The position numbers were made by a program, and so were the translations under genes. Below the pieces are notes generated by a model, which saw nothing but the letters and a program-made list of their open reading frames with translations, had not been told where the DNA came from and made no database searches. A stretch of DNA of 64,000 bases from NCBI RefSeq assembly GCF_002094855.1, contig NZ_ARYN01000005.1:186001-250000 (forward strand), written 5' to 3'. The stretch is from Zunongwangia atlantica 22II14-10F7. Its GTDB lineage: Bacteria > Bacteroidota > Bacteroidia > Flavobacteriales > Flavobacteriaceae. Positions 18,519-27,718 of the stretch are shown here, piece after piece; position 1 is the first letter of the stretch, and every line of letters starts with the position of its first letter.

Positions 18519-18724
18519 AAAATGCCAGTAGTAAGTTTTTAAAAAGTGAACCTCTAATTCTCAAGCTATTTTACATCCTTGGTTTTCTATGTTTGACAGT
18601 TAGGATAACCTCTGCCTTGATCAATAAATATGTTGAGATCAGCAGTCATATTTCGTTAATTGGAAACTTAATAATTCTAGTCTTATTCGCAAGACTTGTA
18701 TATAAAAGAAAACACTTATCATGA
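18515..18724 (+). CDS. small hypothetical membrane protein
   Basis: Protein of 69 residues with two predicted membrane helices (ILKLFYILGFLCLTVRITSAL and ISLIGNLIILVLFARLVY) and a basic C-terminus. Not recognised. Overlaps an upstream 23-codon ORF by ATGA. The region 18.3-19.8 kb is AT-rich and lies between core genes ktrA and csaA, so it may be acquired. Confidence 0.45.
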   Translation: MKNASSKFLKSEPLILKLFYILGFLCLTVRITSALINKYVEISSHISLIGNLIILVLFARLVYKRKHLS

Positions 18725-18751
18725 ACTGAGATATCAAACAAAAATTGATAG

Positions 18752-18772
18752 TTAGTTAGTTAGTTAGTTAGT
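18752..18772 (+). repeat. tetranucleotide repeat (GTTA/TTAG)
   Basis: Five uninterrupted TTAG units between the small membrane protein gene and the metallopeptidase gene. Such microsatellites can slip in copy number; it lies upstream of the next gene, about 90 bases from its ATG. Confidence 0.75.
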
Positions 18773-18859
18773 GAATTTGGACTATTCCAGATAAGTATAT
18801 TCTACATTATTATAATGAGTAAAATAAGCCGGTTATAATTAAATCTGCTTACCAAAACA

Positions 18860-19642
18860 ATGAAGATTATCTTCCATTTAATAATATTTATCTTTCTTAC
18901 AATCCTAACACAGGTTGGGGGAATTATCTATTTAGCTTCAATTACACTAATAAGAAGAAATAAAAGAATACTTCAGCTATTTGTGTTTCTCATTCTTTAC
19001 GCTCTTTCAACATTTCTAATAATTCCAACTATTGCTCCCTACTTCGGTAGAGAAAAAATTAAAGAATCTCAGAATGTCAAATTACATTCAATTTTCTATA
19101 AAATAGCGAATAGAAATTACGTTCGTCCAGAGTTAAATAGCATTATAGAGAATATAGGCAATTCAATTTCTAGAAAACATCCAGGTCTAAAATTAACTAT
19201 TCTAGATGCAAATTTCCCCTTCAAAGATGGATTCCCATTGTTACCACATTTAAGTCATAACGATGGAAAAAAAGTAGATATTTCATTAATGTATAGAACC
19301 AAAGAAGGGGTATTAACCAATGAGAAACCTTCAAATAGTGGATATGGTGTTTTTGAAAATCCGCTAAAAAATGAAATTAACCAAACTACCATATGCAAAA
19401 ATAATGGAGCTTGGCAATATGATTACCCCAAATACCTTACGTTTGGAAAAAATTTAGATTTAGAGTTTTCAGCAAACACTACTAAAGACTTAATACAATC
19501 GATTTTAGAGAATAATGAAATCCAAAAAATATTCTTAGAGCCACATCTAAAGAATCGTCTAAATATAAATAGCGAAAAAATGAGATTTCATGGATGTCGA
19601 GCGGTTAGACATGATGACCATCTGCATCTACAAATTCAATGA
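18860..19642 (+). CDS. membrane-anchored LAS-superfamily (M15/MepA-like) metallopeptidase
   Basis: Protein of 260 residues, probably not annotated as an enzyme in many genomes. Two N-terminal hydrophobic helices (about 5-27 and 38-60) are followed by a soluble domain. In that domain SHNDGKKVD (H133, D140) matches the LAS zinc motif HxxGxxxD, and the C-terminal HDDHLHLQ (H254, H256) matches the HxH motif. FPLLPHLSHNDGKKVD and HGCRAVRHDDHLHL resemble murein endopeptidases. I infer a peptidoglycan-cleaving zinc peptidase at the inner membrane, facing the periplasm. The HGCR cysteine could pair with the cysteine near residue 178. Confidence 0.7.
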   Translation: MKIIFHLIIFIFLTILTQVGGIIYLASITLIRRNKRILQLFVFLILYALSTFLIIPTIAPYFGREKIKESQNVKLHSIFYKIANRNYVRPELNSIIENIGNSISRKHPGLKLTILDANFPFKDGFPLLPHLSHNDGKKVDISLMYRTKEGVLTNEKPSNSGYGVFENPLKNEINQTTICKNNGAWQYDYPKYLTFGKNLDLEFSANTTKDLIQSILENNEIQKIFLEPHLKNRLNINSEKMRFHGCRAVRHDDHLHLQIQ

Positions 19643-19809
19643 GATAGAAAGAGATAATCCTTAAGAATGCTGTGCTCACTTTATCCAGAAAAGTAATTTG
19701 CAATTTCTAGAGTAGATCATTCACCCATTACTTAACCGGTCTTAATCCGTCCCTCCGAAAGTTTTATATGCAATCTACTCCCTTACTTTAGCTCTTTTCC
19801 CATAGAAAA

Positions 19810-20145
19810 CTATCCAATTCTTAAGCCATTCTCTACATGCAAACCAGGTTCTATCAGTGTAATATCATTGTGATCACCAACTGCTCCCATCACCAGGCAT
19901 TCACTCATAAAATTAGCGATTTGTTTATCTGGGAAATTAACAACCGCAATTACCTGTTTTCCTAACAAGTCTTTTGGTTTATAATTTTTGGTGATCTGTG
20001 CTGATGTTTTTTTGAAACCAATATGTTTTCCAAAATCAATTTTCAGCTTGTAAGCGGGCTTTCTGGCTTCAGGGAACTCGTTCACCTCGATGATGGTTCC
20101 TACCCGCATTTCAACTTTTTCAAAGTCTCTCCAACTTATTTCCAT
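19810..20145 (-). CDS. csaA: tRNA-binding domain protein CsaA
   Basis: Export-related chaperone-like protein with an OB-fold tRNA-binding domain, 111 residues, the normal length. Sequence MRVGTIIEVNEFPEARKPAYKLKIDFG, then GKQVIAVVNFPDKQIANFMSECLVMGA is characteristic. It is homologous to the C-terminal domain of methionyl-tRNA synthetase. Divergent from the thioredoxin-family gene with 68 bases between the starts. Confidence 0.9.
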   Translation of the reverse strand: MEISWRDFEKVEMRVGTIIEVNEFPEARKPAYKLKIDFGKHIGFKKTSAQITKNYKPKDLLGKQVIAVVNFPDKQIANFMSECLVMGAVGDHNDITLIEPGLHVENGLRIG

Positions 20146-20213
20146 AGCATTTGTATTTCTACGGAAATTTAGATATTCTAGAGTACAAATTTGTAAATTT
20201 ATAGTAAAAAATT

Positions 20214-20771
20214 ATGGCACGTACACCATCAAATATGTTGGCTTTAGGAACTAAAGCACCAGAGTTTGAACTATACGATACAGTTACCGATAAAACCTTT
20301 GATCTTGAAGCTCTAAAAGGACCAAAAGGAATATTAATCATGTTCATTTGCAACCACTGCCCTTTTGTAAAACATGTAAATCCAGAGATCGCAAAACTAG
20401 GTGAAGAATACCAGGCAAAAGGTTTTGGAATCGTTGCGATCTCCAGTAACGATGTAGAAAATTATCCTGATGACAGCCCAGAATTAATGAAAGAAACCGC
20501 CCAATCTGAAGCTTATACGTTCCCTTATTTGTATGACGAAGATCAAAGCGTAGCAAAAGCTTACGATGCTGCCTGCACACCAGATTTCTTTCTTTTTGAT
20601 GAAGATTTAGAGCTGGCTTATCGAGGACAATTAGATGATTCTCGCCCCGGAAATGAAAAACCGGTTACCGGGAAAGATCTAAGAGATGCCATGGAAGCTA
20701 TTCTGGCTGGAGAAAAGGTTTCTGAAGATCAAAAACCAAGTATTGGTTGTAATATTAAGTGGAAACAGTAG
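20214..20771 (+). CDS. thioredoxin-family AhpC/TSA-like protein
   Basis: Cytoplasmic protein of 185 residues with the thioredoxin fold. The redox site is FICNHCPFVKHV, a CNHC motif, after the typical opening LGTKAPEFELYDTVTDKTFDLEALKGPKG. The pattern CNHCPFV is that of a widespread bacterial family close to ResA and thiol peroxidases; substrate unknown. A third cysteine in AYDAACTPDFFLFD precedes the cis-proline-like segment. Next gene downstream is a peroxiredoxin, so both may belong to thiol stress defence, though a 313-base gap with a palindromic repeat separates them. Confidence 0.82.
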   Translation: MARTPSNMLALGTKAPEFELYDTVTDKTFDLEALKGPKGILIMFICNHCPFVKHVNPEIAKLGEEYQAKGFGIVAISSNDVENYPDDSPELMKETAQSEAYTFPYLYDEDQSVAKAYDAACTPDFFLFDEDLELAYRGQLDDSRPGNEKPVTGKDLRDAMEAILAGEKVSEDQKPSIGCNIKWKQ

Positions 20772-21084
20772 TGGCTGAAATTATACAAAATCAGTTCTTG
20801 ATTATCCGCAATTTGTAATAATTCGTTGTTTTCGTCATTCCGGACTTGATCCGGAATCTCATATTGTATTAAAAAACAAAATATTGTGATGATACCCTGA
20901 AGCAAGTTCAGGGTGACCACACCTCATTATAATTTATTGCGGACATTCAAAATCGGTTCCTATTTTTCTGCGGAAAAACAGACTTCAGGTTAAATTTTTC
21001 ACAAAACATAATTATCCTATCGATTTACTAGGTTAATTAATTCGATTTTCTTTAATTTTGGATTCAAATTAAAAAAGATCAGTT
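20772..21084. other. intergenic region with palindromic repeat
   Basis: Contains the second bipartite palindrome (20834-20918) and, at its right end, TAATTTTG (21053-21060), a good -7 box for the peroxiredoxin gene, without a convincing -33 partner. No gene seen. Confidence 0.6.
20834..20918. repeat. bipartite palindromic intergenic repeat, copy 2
   Basis: Hairpins ATTCCGGACTTGATCCGGAAT (written without its flanks) and ACCCTGAAGCAAGTTCAGGGT, followed by GAC. Same modules as at 6046-6151 but as the reverse complement of that arrangement. Confidence 0.8.
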
Positions 21085-21726
21085 ATGAGCAATATAAGAT
21101 TAGGAGATACAGCACCAAATTTTGATGCTGAAACTACCGAAGGAAAAATAAACTTTTACGACTATCTAGGTGAAAGCTGGGGAGTTTTATTCTCTCACCC
21201 ATCAGATTATACTCCGGTTTGTACTACAGAGTTAGGGACTGTTGCTAACTACAAACCAGAATTTGATAAGCGTAACACTAAAGTGATCGCTTTAAGTATC
21301 GACGATCTTGAGTCACACAAAGGCTGGGTAAAAGATATTGAGGAAACTCAGGAAGTAAAGCTTAATTATCCAATTATTGCTGATGAGGATAAAAATGTTT
21401 CTTCTTTATACGGAATGATTCATCCAAATGAAGATAACAAAGCAACCGTAAGATCTGTATTTATTATTAGCCCAGACAAAAAAGTAAAGTTAACGCTAAC
21501 CTATCCACCAAGTACAGGTAGAAATTTTGAAGAGATTCTTCGTGTTATCGATTCCTTACAACTAACAGCTTATCATAAAGTAGCTACTCCAGCAAACTGG
21601 AAACATGGCGAAGAAGTTGTTATCAGTCCGGCTGTTTCTAACGAAGATGCTAAAGATCTTTTCCCAAAGGGATATAACGAAGTTAAGCCTTATTTAAGGT
21701 TAACACCACAACCAAATGTGGACTAA
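21085..21726 (+). CDS. 1-Cys peroxiredoxin (Prx6 type)
   Basis: Reduces hydrogen peroxide and organic peroxides in the cytoplasm. 213 residues with the peroxidatic cysteine C46 in SHPSDYTPVCTTELG; the C-terminal extension (LTAYHKVATPANWKHGEEVVISPAVSNEDA) is typical of the Prx6 group. No clear resolving cysteine is present, so it should be a 1-Cys enzyme. Single-gene unit with -7 box TAATTTTG at 21053-21060 and a strong terminator after it. Confidence 0.93.
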   Translation: MSNIRLGDTAPNFDAETTEGKINFYDYLGESWGVLFSHPSDYTPVCTTELGTVANYKPEFDKRNTKVIALSIDDLESHKGWVKDIEETQEVKLNYPIIADEDKNVSSLYGMIHPNEDNKATVRSVFIISPDKKVKLTLTYPPSTGRNFEEILRVIDSLQLTAYHKVATPANWKHGEEVVISPAVSNEDAKDLFPKGYNEVKPYLRLTPQPNVD

Positions 21727-21748
21727 TTTGGTAATAAGAATTTGAGAT

Positions 21749-21780
21749 AAAAAAAGCTGCTCGATCGAGCAGCTTTTTTT
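21749..21780 (+). terminator. terminator of the peroxiredoxin gene
   Basis: Perfect palindrome AAGCTGCTCGATCGAGCAGCTT followed by a T-run; the converging PPIase gene ends 18 bases further on and could use it too. Confidence 0.9.
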
Positions 21781-21797
21781 ATGCTTAATTTTTCAGA

Positions 21798-22730
21798 CTA
21801 TTTTACGTCCATTAATTCTACATCAAAGATCAATGTTGCATTTGGCGGAATTACTCCACCAGCACCGCGCTCACCATATCCAAGATGAGAAGGAATTACA
21901 AATCTTGCCTGGTCTCCAACTTTCAGTTTTAGAATACCTTCGTCCCAACCAGCAATAACATGCCCTACTCCTACTGGAAATTCTAATGGCTGATTTCTTT
22001 TATAAGAAGAATCGAAAACAGTACCGTCAGCTAAACGTCCTTTGTAATGTACAGAAACTGTTTTTCCTTTTTCTGCCTGCTTACCGTCACCTTCTTGCTC
22101 GATCTTATAACGTAAACCGCTTTCGGTTTTCTCGAATCCCTGAGCTAATTCCCCTAGCAATTCTTCCTGTTGTTTTCTTGCAGCAGCTTCACGCTCGGCT
22201 TTAGCACCATTAAACTGACGGAAAGTTTCAACCGCATTCCAATTTTTAGCTTCTTCGCCTTCACGAATGATCTCTAATTTCTCGATCTTATCGCCCTGTG
22301 CAATGCTATCTACGATATCCTGACCTTCAACAACACTTCCAAAAACAGTATGCTTTCCGTCTAACCACGGAGTTTCTACGTGCGTAATAAAAAACTGACT
22401 CCCATTAGTTCCAGGGCCTGCGTTTGCCATAGATAATTTACCAGGCGCATCGTGCTTAAGATCTGGATGAATTTCATCATCAAACTTATATCCAGGACCA
22501 CCAACACCGGTTCCCTGAGGATCACCACCCTGTACCATAAAATCTGGGATTACACGGTGAAATTTTAATCCGTCGTAATAAGGTGTTCCCTGTGGTTTTG
22601 CTTCGTTTTCTAAATTTCCTTCAGCAAGACCTACAAAATTCCCTACTGTTCCCGGAGCCTTTTCATATTCTAATGCTACTAAAATCTCACCTTTTGTGGT
22701 GTGAAACTTAGCGTATATTCCGTTATCCAT
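21798..22730 (-). CDS. cyclophilin-FKBP fusion peptidyl-prolyl isomerase
   Basis: Two unrelated prolyl isomerase folds in one protein of 310 residues. Residues 1-165 form a cyclophilin ([42 protein letters not shown]). After a charged linker ([14 protein letters not shown]), residues 210-310 form an FKBP ([54 protein letters not shown]). There is no signal peptide, so it acts in the cytoplasm as a folding catalyst. Such dual immunophilins are known in some Flavobacteria and protists. Confidence 0.92.
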   Translation of the reverse strand: MDNGIYAKFHTTKGEILVALEYEKAPGTVGNFVGLAEGNLENEAKPQGTPYYDGLKFHRVIPDFMVQGGDPQGTGVGGPGYKFDDEIHPDLKHDAPGKLSMANAGPGTNGSQFFITHVETPWLDGKHTVFGSVVEGQDIVDSIAQGDKIEKLEIIREGEEAKNWNAVETFRQFNGAKAEREAAARKQQEELLGELAQGFEKTESGLRYKIEQEGDGKQAEKGKTVSVHYKGRLADGTVFDSSYKRNQPLEFPVGVGHVIAGWDEGILKLKVGDQARFVIPSHLGYGERGAGGVIPPNATLIFDVELMDVK

Positions 22731-22772
22731 TTTTTAGTTTTTAATTTTAGCAAAGATAATCTTTTCTGTTTC

Positions 22773-24398
22773 TTAAAACACTTTTTCTCCATTCAGGTAA
22801 GTAGCCAAAACTTTTAGATTCGGAATGTTACTTTCATCTACTTCCATAATGTCTTTATCTAACATGATAAAATCTGCAAATTTACCTTTCTCGATACTTC
22901 CTTTTTCGTTCTCTTCAAAGTTGGCATAAGCTGCCCAAATGGTCATTCCTTTTAAAGTTTCTTCTCGAGATAAAGCTTCTTCTTTCATAAAACCTCCTTC
23001 AGGATAATCTTCAGTATCTTTTCTTGCTACAGCAGCATAAAAAGTTAAAAAAGTACTCACCTGCTCTACCGGAAAATCGGTTCCCAAAGCAACCAATCCT
23101 GCCTGATCTAATAATTTTTTATACGCATAAGCACCTTCCTGTAATCGCTGTTCACCCAAACGATCTTCAGCCCAATACATATCGCTGGTGGCATGCGTTG
23201 GTTGTACAGAGGGAATAATATTTTTACTGAAATATTTAAAATCTCCTTCATCTACAATTTGTGCGTGCTCTACTCGCCATCTTCTATCTGCTTCATTTTT
23301 CAGTAAAGAATCATAAGTTTTTAGCACTACATAATTCGCCGAATCTCCAATAGCATGAGTATTTAATTGATACTTCGATTTTGCAACTTTAGTCGCAACC
23401 TCCTTGAAAGTTTCTACAGGAGAAAGCAAAGCTCCAAAATGACCGTGACGATCGCTATATTCTTCTTTTAAGGCCGCACCGCGAGATCCCAAAGCACCAT
23501 CCCCATAGAACTTTACCGAGCGCACATTTAAACGATCTGTTTTATAAGGATCTTTGTCCAAGTAATAATTCAGGTTTTCTTCAGTATTACTAATCATCGC
23601 ATAGATTCTCATTTTAAAATCATTATGCTGTTGTAAACTATCCATAAGTTCGATCACTTTACGATCGATCCCGGCGTCTACCACTGTAGTTAAACCATAC
23701 TCAAAACACATTTTTTGAGCAGCCATTAAACCTTCTGCCATTTCATCTTCTGTTGGCTTTGGCTGCGAATCAAAAATTAACTGCATTGGATTATCCACTA
23801 GAATACCGGTTAATTCTCCGTTTTTCTGCTCGATATCACCACCTTCAAAAGGAGTTTCTGTAGTAATTCCTGCTTTATCTAAAGCCGCCTGATTTACAAG
23901 CAATGCATGGCCGTCTATTCGGCTTAAAGCAATTGGCGTATCCGGGAATAATCGATCTAAGGTATCTTTGGTAGGAAACTCTTTATCTTCCCAATCGTTT
24001 TGATCCCAACCACCACCGGTGATGTAAGATTTATTATTTTTTTGCTGAAATTCAACGATTCTGCCCACTATATCTTCATAGCTTTTTGTTCCTACCAGAT
24101 TTACCATTTGCTGCTGAAGCCCTAAGCGATAAAAATGGGCATGAGCATCGATAAAACCGGGATAAATCGCTTTACCCTCGGCATCCATAGTTTCGTTAGC
24201 TTCATAAGCTGATGTAATTTCTGAAGTTGTTCCAATAGCTTCAAATTTACCGTCTTTTACGGCAAAAGCTTCAGCCATAGAAAAACCTTCGTCTACGGTA
24301 TAAATCTTTGCATTGGTTACAATTAGATCCACTTTCTGCTTAGAATCACAGGAAAATAAAATAACCGATACAAATAGCATTGTAAAAATCTTACGCAT
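22773..24398 (-). CDS. amidohydrolase family lipoprotein (YtcJ-like)
   Basis: Metal-dependent hydrolase of the Amidohydro_3 group, 541 residues, exported as a lipoprotein (MRKIFTMLFVSVILFSC, lipid Cys17). Visible are the opening VTNAKIYTVDEG, the metal motif GFIDAHAHFYRLG, LNTHAIGDSAN, WRVEHAQIVDEGD and ALGTDFPVE, all in order. Members hydrolyse amide or ester bonds of small molecules, but the substrate here is unknown. The lipid anchor places it in the periplasm or at the cell surface. Stands alone, 42 bases upstream of the PPIase gene in the same direction. Confidence 0.85.
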   Translation of the reverse strand: MRKIFTMLFVSVILFSCDSKQKVDLIVTNAKIYTVDEGFSMAEAFAVKDGKFEAIGTTSEITSAYEANETMDAEGKAIYPGFIDAHAHFYRLGLQQQMVNLVGTKSYEDIVGRIVEFQQKNNKSYITGGGWDQNDWEDKEFPTKDTLDRLFPDTPIALSRIDGHALLVNQAALDKAGITTETPFEGGDIEQKNGELTGILVDNPMQLIFDSQPKPTEDEMAEGLMAAQKMCFEYGLTTVVDAGIDRKVIELMDSLQQHNDFKMRIYAMISNTEENLNYYLDKDPYKTDRLNVRSVKFYGDGALGSRGAALKEEYSDRHGHFGALLSPVETFKEVATKVAKSKYQLNTHAIGDSANYVVLKTYDSLLKNEADRRWRVEHAQIVDEGDFKYFSKNIIPSVQPTHATSDMYWAEDRLGEQRLQEGAYAYKKLLDQAGLVALGTDFPVEQVSTFLTFYAAVARKDTEDYPEGGFMKEEALSREETLKGMTIWAAYANFEENEKGSIEKGKFADFIMLDKDIMEVDESNIPNLKVLATYLNGEKVF

Positions 24399-24430
24399 AG
24401 TTCACTTTTTAAGATAAGTTGTAAAAATAA

Positions 24431-24457
24431 AAAATGCACCTTAGCTAAGGTGCATTT
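24431..24457 (-). terminator. terminator of the PiT-like gene
   Basis: Perfect palindrome AAATGCACCTTAGCTAAGGT continuing GCATTT, with a T-run on the minus strand. Confidence 0.85.
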
Positions 24458-24497
24458 GATTGAAATTATATATTTTCTGAAGAAATTCTATAGAAAA

Positions 24498-25622
24498 TTA
24501 CCCGATAAAACTTGCAAAGATAGCGTCACGGATACTCTTATTTGCAGCAGCAGCTAAGGCTACGGAAATAATTAATCCTAAGAATGCATAAGCAAAATCT
24601 CTGGCGATTAATTTGAAAGCTTTCTTTCGATGTTTTTTACCCTTTTTCTTACGCGCAAGACTTATAGCGATCTCACGACCTCCAATTACCCCAAGGAAAA
24701 CCCATGTAGTACTCATTGGTACTGTGCTAATAAACAACTTGTAGATCAATAATAACACATAGGTTAAATCTACTAAAGTTGCTGCACGTATATCTGAAAT
24801 TCTAGATTTTTCGCTTACTACTTCCTGGATACGATCACCACGTAAATAGAATAATAATCCTAAACCTAAAAAGATGGTAACCGCAAAGATGATAAACTGA
24901 AATAAACTTTGATGTCTTGGTAAGAACACTGCGATATTCGCACCATCCTGCATTACCCAAACCGCCCAAAGCGATCCACTCACAATCCATTGTACCGCCA
25001 TCCAGCCTGTATGTGCTTTTCTACTTTTAAAGAATTTTCGAATCGCATTATAGGATAAATACCACACCGCAAAAGACAATATAAAAGCCATCACATAACC
25101 CGATAAACTTTTACCAATCACTGAAGTTATTCCAGAGGTATCTGCACTAAAAACACTTAAAATAAGGAATGTAGTAGAAACTGGCATTCGCATTCTGGTA
25201 AGAATCAATAATACCAGTGGCGCAATGATCTGGAAAAAGCTAAATTTTTCTGGATGCGGATAATCTGATGTCCCATCTGGATTTAAAAGCCGTTGATAGG
25301 TTACATCTCCATCATAATGAAAGAAACTCCACGCGACGGTCACCAGAAAAATAGAACCCACAAAAAGCCATAAGATCCACCATTTTCTAGCTTTATTACT
25401 TTCAATAAAAGTACCTAAAGACTGGATACTATCATTGGCTACGGTTGCGTAAGCGGCAAAAAAGAAACCAACCCACATTGCAGCTCTTCCATAACCTGTA
25501 GAGATACCGGCAACGATAATCCCAACCATAATAATCCCCAGGAAGGTTCTTTCTTTTACAAGAAAATCCAGGATGTTTAAATAAGGACGATCCCGGTTAA
25601 TACGTTTAAATTTTTTAGCCAT
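24498..25622 (-). CDS. divergent PiT-like (phosphate permease-related) membrane transporter
   Basis: Polytopic membrane protein of 374 residues with 9-10 hydrophobic segments. I read traces of the PiT family: VANDSIQSLGTFIES in place of GANDxANAFGTxVG, and two copies of the P-x-STT signature (RMRMPVSTTFLILSVFS near residue 145 and VPMSTTWVFLGVIGG near 315). Only one AND motif is present and the central soluble loop is shorter than in true PiT proteins. Substrate could be phosphate, sulphate or another anion. No phoU-like gene adjoins. Probably annotated as hypothetical in most genomes. Confidence 0.6.
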   Translation of the reverse strand: MAKKFKRINRDRPYLNILDFLVKERTFLGIIMVGIIVAGISTGYGRAAMWVGFFFAAYATVANDSIQSLGTFIESNKARKWWILWLFVGSIFLVTVAWSFFHYDGDVTYQRLLNPDGTSDYPHPEKFSFFQIIAPLVLLILTRMRMPVSTTFLILSVFSADTSGITSVIGKSLSGYVMAFILSFAVWYLSYNAIRKFFKSRKAHTGWMAVQWIVSGSLWAVWVMQDGANIAVFLPRHQSLFQFIIFAVTIFLGLGLLFYLRGDRIQEVVSEKSRISDIRAATLVDLTYVLLLIYKLFISTVPMSTTWVFLGVIGGREIAISLARKKKGKKHRKKAFKLIARDFAYAFLGLIISVALAAAANKSIRDAIFASFIG

Positions 25623-25940
25623 TAAAACCTGTTACGTTATTGACGATTTTGGATGCAAATTAACATACTAAACTTGTTAATTTTAATGATCCAATGTTTT
25701 GTTATTGTTATCAATTTAGTTCGGCAAAACTAAGAAGTTTTTAAATTGAATATAAAAAATAGATAGGATTTTTATGTATTAATAAAGCAAAGTATCTGGG
25801 AGTAAGCCCTCGAGCTACGAATAGGTAAATCTTTTTTTATTTCGAAGCGAGACTTGGGAGAATTAAACCCTCAATGAGGGAGCAAAACAAAAAAGGCGAC
25901 CTGTTTGCCAGATCGCCTTTTGTTACTGATATATCACTTA
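25623..25940. other. intergenic region between PiT-like gene and barrel gene
   Basis: Left third is AT-rich promoter-side sequence of the PiT-like gene. At 25798-25880 lies a diverged relative of the GGCAAGCC/AAATAAATTTTT repeat family (AAGCCCTCGAGC...TTATTTCGAAGCGAGA...TTAAACCCTC). The right end holds a terminator. No gene seen. Confidence 0.45.
25891..25925 (-). terminator. terminator of the barrel gene
   Basis: AAAAGGCGA...TCGCCTTTT stem (25891-25921) with a T-run on the minus strand, just after the stop of the barrel gene. Confidence 0.8.
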
Positions 25941-27674
25941 TTAATTATAATCGAACTTATAGGTTACGCCTCCTAAAACCTGAATTCCCTGCACCTGGAA
26001 GTCACTCCATTGCTGATAATCATTATTTAAAAGGTTACTTCCTTTTACAAATGCAGAAAGCTGATCGTTAAAGCGGTATCCAACATGCGCATTAGCATCA
26101 AAATAACTATCTAAAGTTGTTGGTTCTAGCTCGATACCACCATCTACAGGGCGATAATCCATAATTGCCATTGCTTCTCTTTCTCCCACTAAAAACAGGT
26201 TAGCACCGGCATACCATTTTTCGGTGATTTGATAATCTGCGGTTAACTCGGCATTAAAGTTTGGTAAATTCCATGCTTCTTGCTGCACATCAGTATCATA
26301 ATCAAAATATTCACCTGTAATTCCTAATCTAAAGTTATCACTTACATCTACACTAAGATTCGCGAAAAAAGACAATGTTTTTAAATTATCGTAAACCACT
26401 CCAAAAGAGTTTCCGTAGGCATAACCTTCCATAATTGTTGGTTGGTACGCGTTTCTAAGGAAAAGTGGTTTCATATCTTCAGCATTATAGCCTCCTCTAA
26501 AGTTATAAGAAACTGTGTTGGTTAGTTTCCCTTTTGCTCCTAAATAAAAATTATACAAATTGTCTGTTGGCGCTACCATAGCAGTTGGCGAAACATAAGG
26601 ATTTTGTTGTACAAAACCGTAATATGAATTTTGCTGAAGTCCGCCCTCTAAACCAGCATATGGAGTAAAATAATCTCCTGCTAACTTATAACTTGCGGTA
26701 ACTTTTGGATATAGATAGAAATTGCTCTCGCTATTTTCTGTATCTAAACCATAGAAAAATGCAGCACCTATATTAAGCGTTAAGTTATTTCTTAAAATCA
26801 ATAAACTAGGATTTACACCAACATTTAAAAATGTATATTTATTTTCTACATTTTCAGCATACATTCTATCCATAGAACCATTTACAAAATTCGCCTGAAC
26901 ATCTGTAGTAATTAGTTCGTCTGCGATATTAAATTCTAAGGTACTGTTTAGGTCTACTTTTTGCTCTGAAGTTCCAAAAGCATCACCAGTTTGTCTAATT
27001 TCAAGATCTGCAGTTTTAAAGAACGAATCGTAAAGTTCGATATTTCCTCCTCCAAAAACCGAATAATAGTTTTGCTGAGAATCTATAGAAAGTATTTCAG
27101 CATCTGTCATTGGTACATTTTCAGAAACTCCATACCAGTTATATAACTGATGTTGCACACCAAGCTCAGTATTCCAAGAATAATCACGGTCTTTACTTCC
27201 GTAGTTAAGATTCAATGAAGTATCGTAGAATTTATTGTCTAACAATACTCCGTCTATACCTCCCTGGGAAGAATTATGTAGTAAATACACCCCGAAGTTC
27301 TGATCGCGGTTTACTTCTATGTTACTGTAAAATTCCGCCAGAACATTTGTGTAATTTCCTAATCCTAAACTTGCATAATTATCATAAGCTTTTGGTGGTC
27401 TTACACGCTCTACTCTAGTTGCTCTACCTTTTACCGGAGTAAAAGTTGAAGCTACCGGAACCGAAAAAATATTATATTTCACCGCCTTTTTTGTAGTGCT
27501 TACAGAATCTGCTTTTCCCGGCACTGCTTTTATTTTAGAAGCCTCTCTAACCGATGGCGAATAGGGTTTTACCACCGTTACCGTTTCACTGTCTATTGGA
27601 TCTTGCGCAAAAGCAAAGCCACTTACTAAAAACAGACATAAAAACAAGCTCCTTTTTATTGAAACAAATTTCAT
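25941..27674 (-). CDS. outer-membrane beta-barrel protein (TonB-receptor-like)
   Basis: Exported protein of 577 residues with signal peptide MKFVSIKRSLFLCLFLVSGFAFAQ, a short periplasmic segment rich in Pro and Lys, then alternating amphipathic strands from about residue 90 to the end. The C-terminus (LNNDYQQWSDFQVQGIQVLGGVTYKFDYN) has the ending of TonB-dependent barrels, but no plug domain of normal size is present. It follows a 1007-residue TPR protein gene by 44 bases, so the two probably form one unit; the TPR protein may deliver or assemble something at this barrel. Specific role unknown. Confidence 0.75.
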   Translation of the reverse strand: MKFVSIKRSLFLCLFLVSGFAFAQDPIDSETVTVVKPYSPSVREASKIKAVPGKADSVSTTKKAVKYNIFSVPVASTFTPVKGRATRVERVRPPKAYDNYASLGLGNYTNVLAEFYSNIEVNRDQNFGVYLLHNSSQGGIDGVLLDNKFYDTSLNLNYGSKDRDYSWNTELGVQHQLYNWYGVSENVPMTDAEILSIDSQQNYYSVFGGGNIELYDSFFKTADLEIRQTGDAFGTSEQKVDLNSTLEFNIADELITTDVQANFVNGSMDRMYAENVENKYTFLNVGVNPSLLILRNNLTLNIGAAFFYGLDTENSESNFYLYPKVTASYKLAGDYFTPYAGLEGGLQQNSYYGFVQQNPYVSPTAMVAPTDNLYNFYLGAKGKLTNTVSYNFRGGYNAEDMKPLFLRNAYQPTIMEGYAYGNSFGVVYDNLKTLSFFANLSVDVSDNFRLGITGEYFDYDTDVQQEAWNLPNFNAELTADYQITEKWYAGANLFLVGEREAMAIMDYRPVDGGIELEPTTLDSYFDANAHVGYRFNDQLSAFVKGSNLLNNDYQQWSDFQVQGIQVLGGVTYKFDYN

Positions 27675-27718
27675 ATATGATCTCTTAAATTGTTGTTAGG
27701 TTGAATTCCTTTTAAGGA

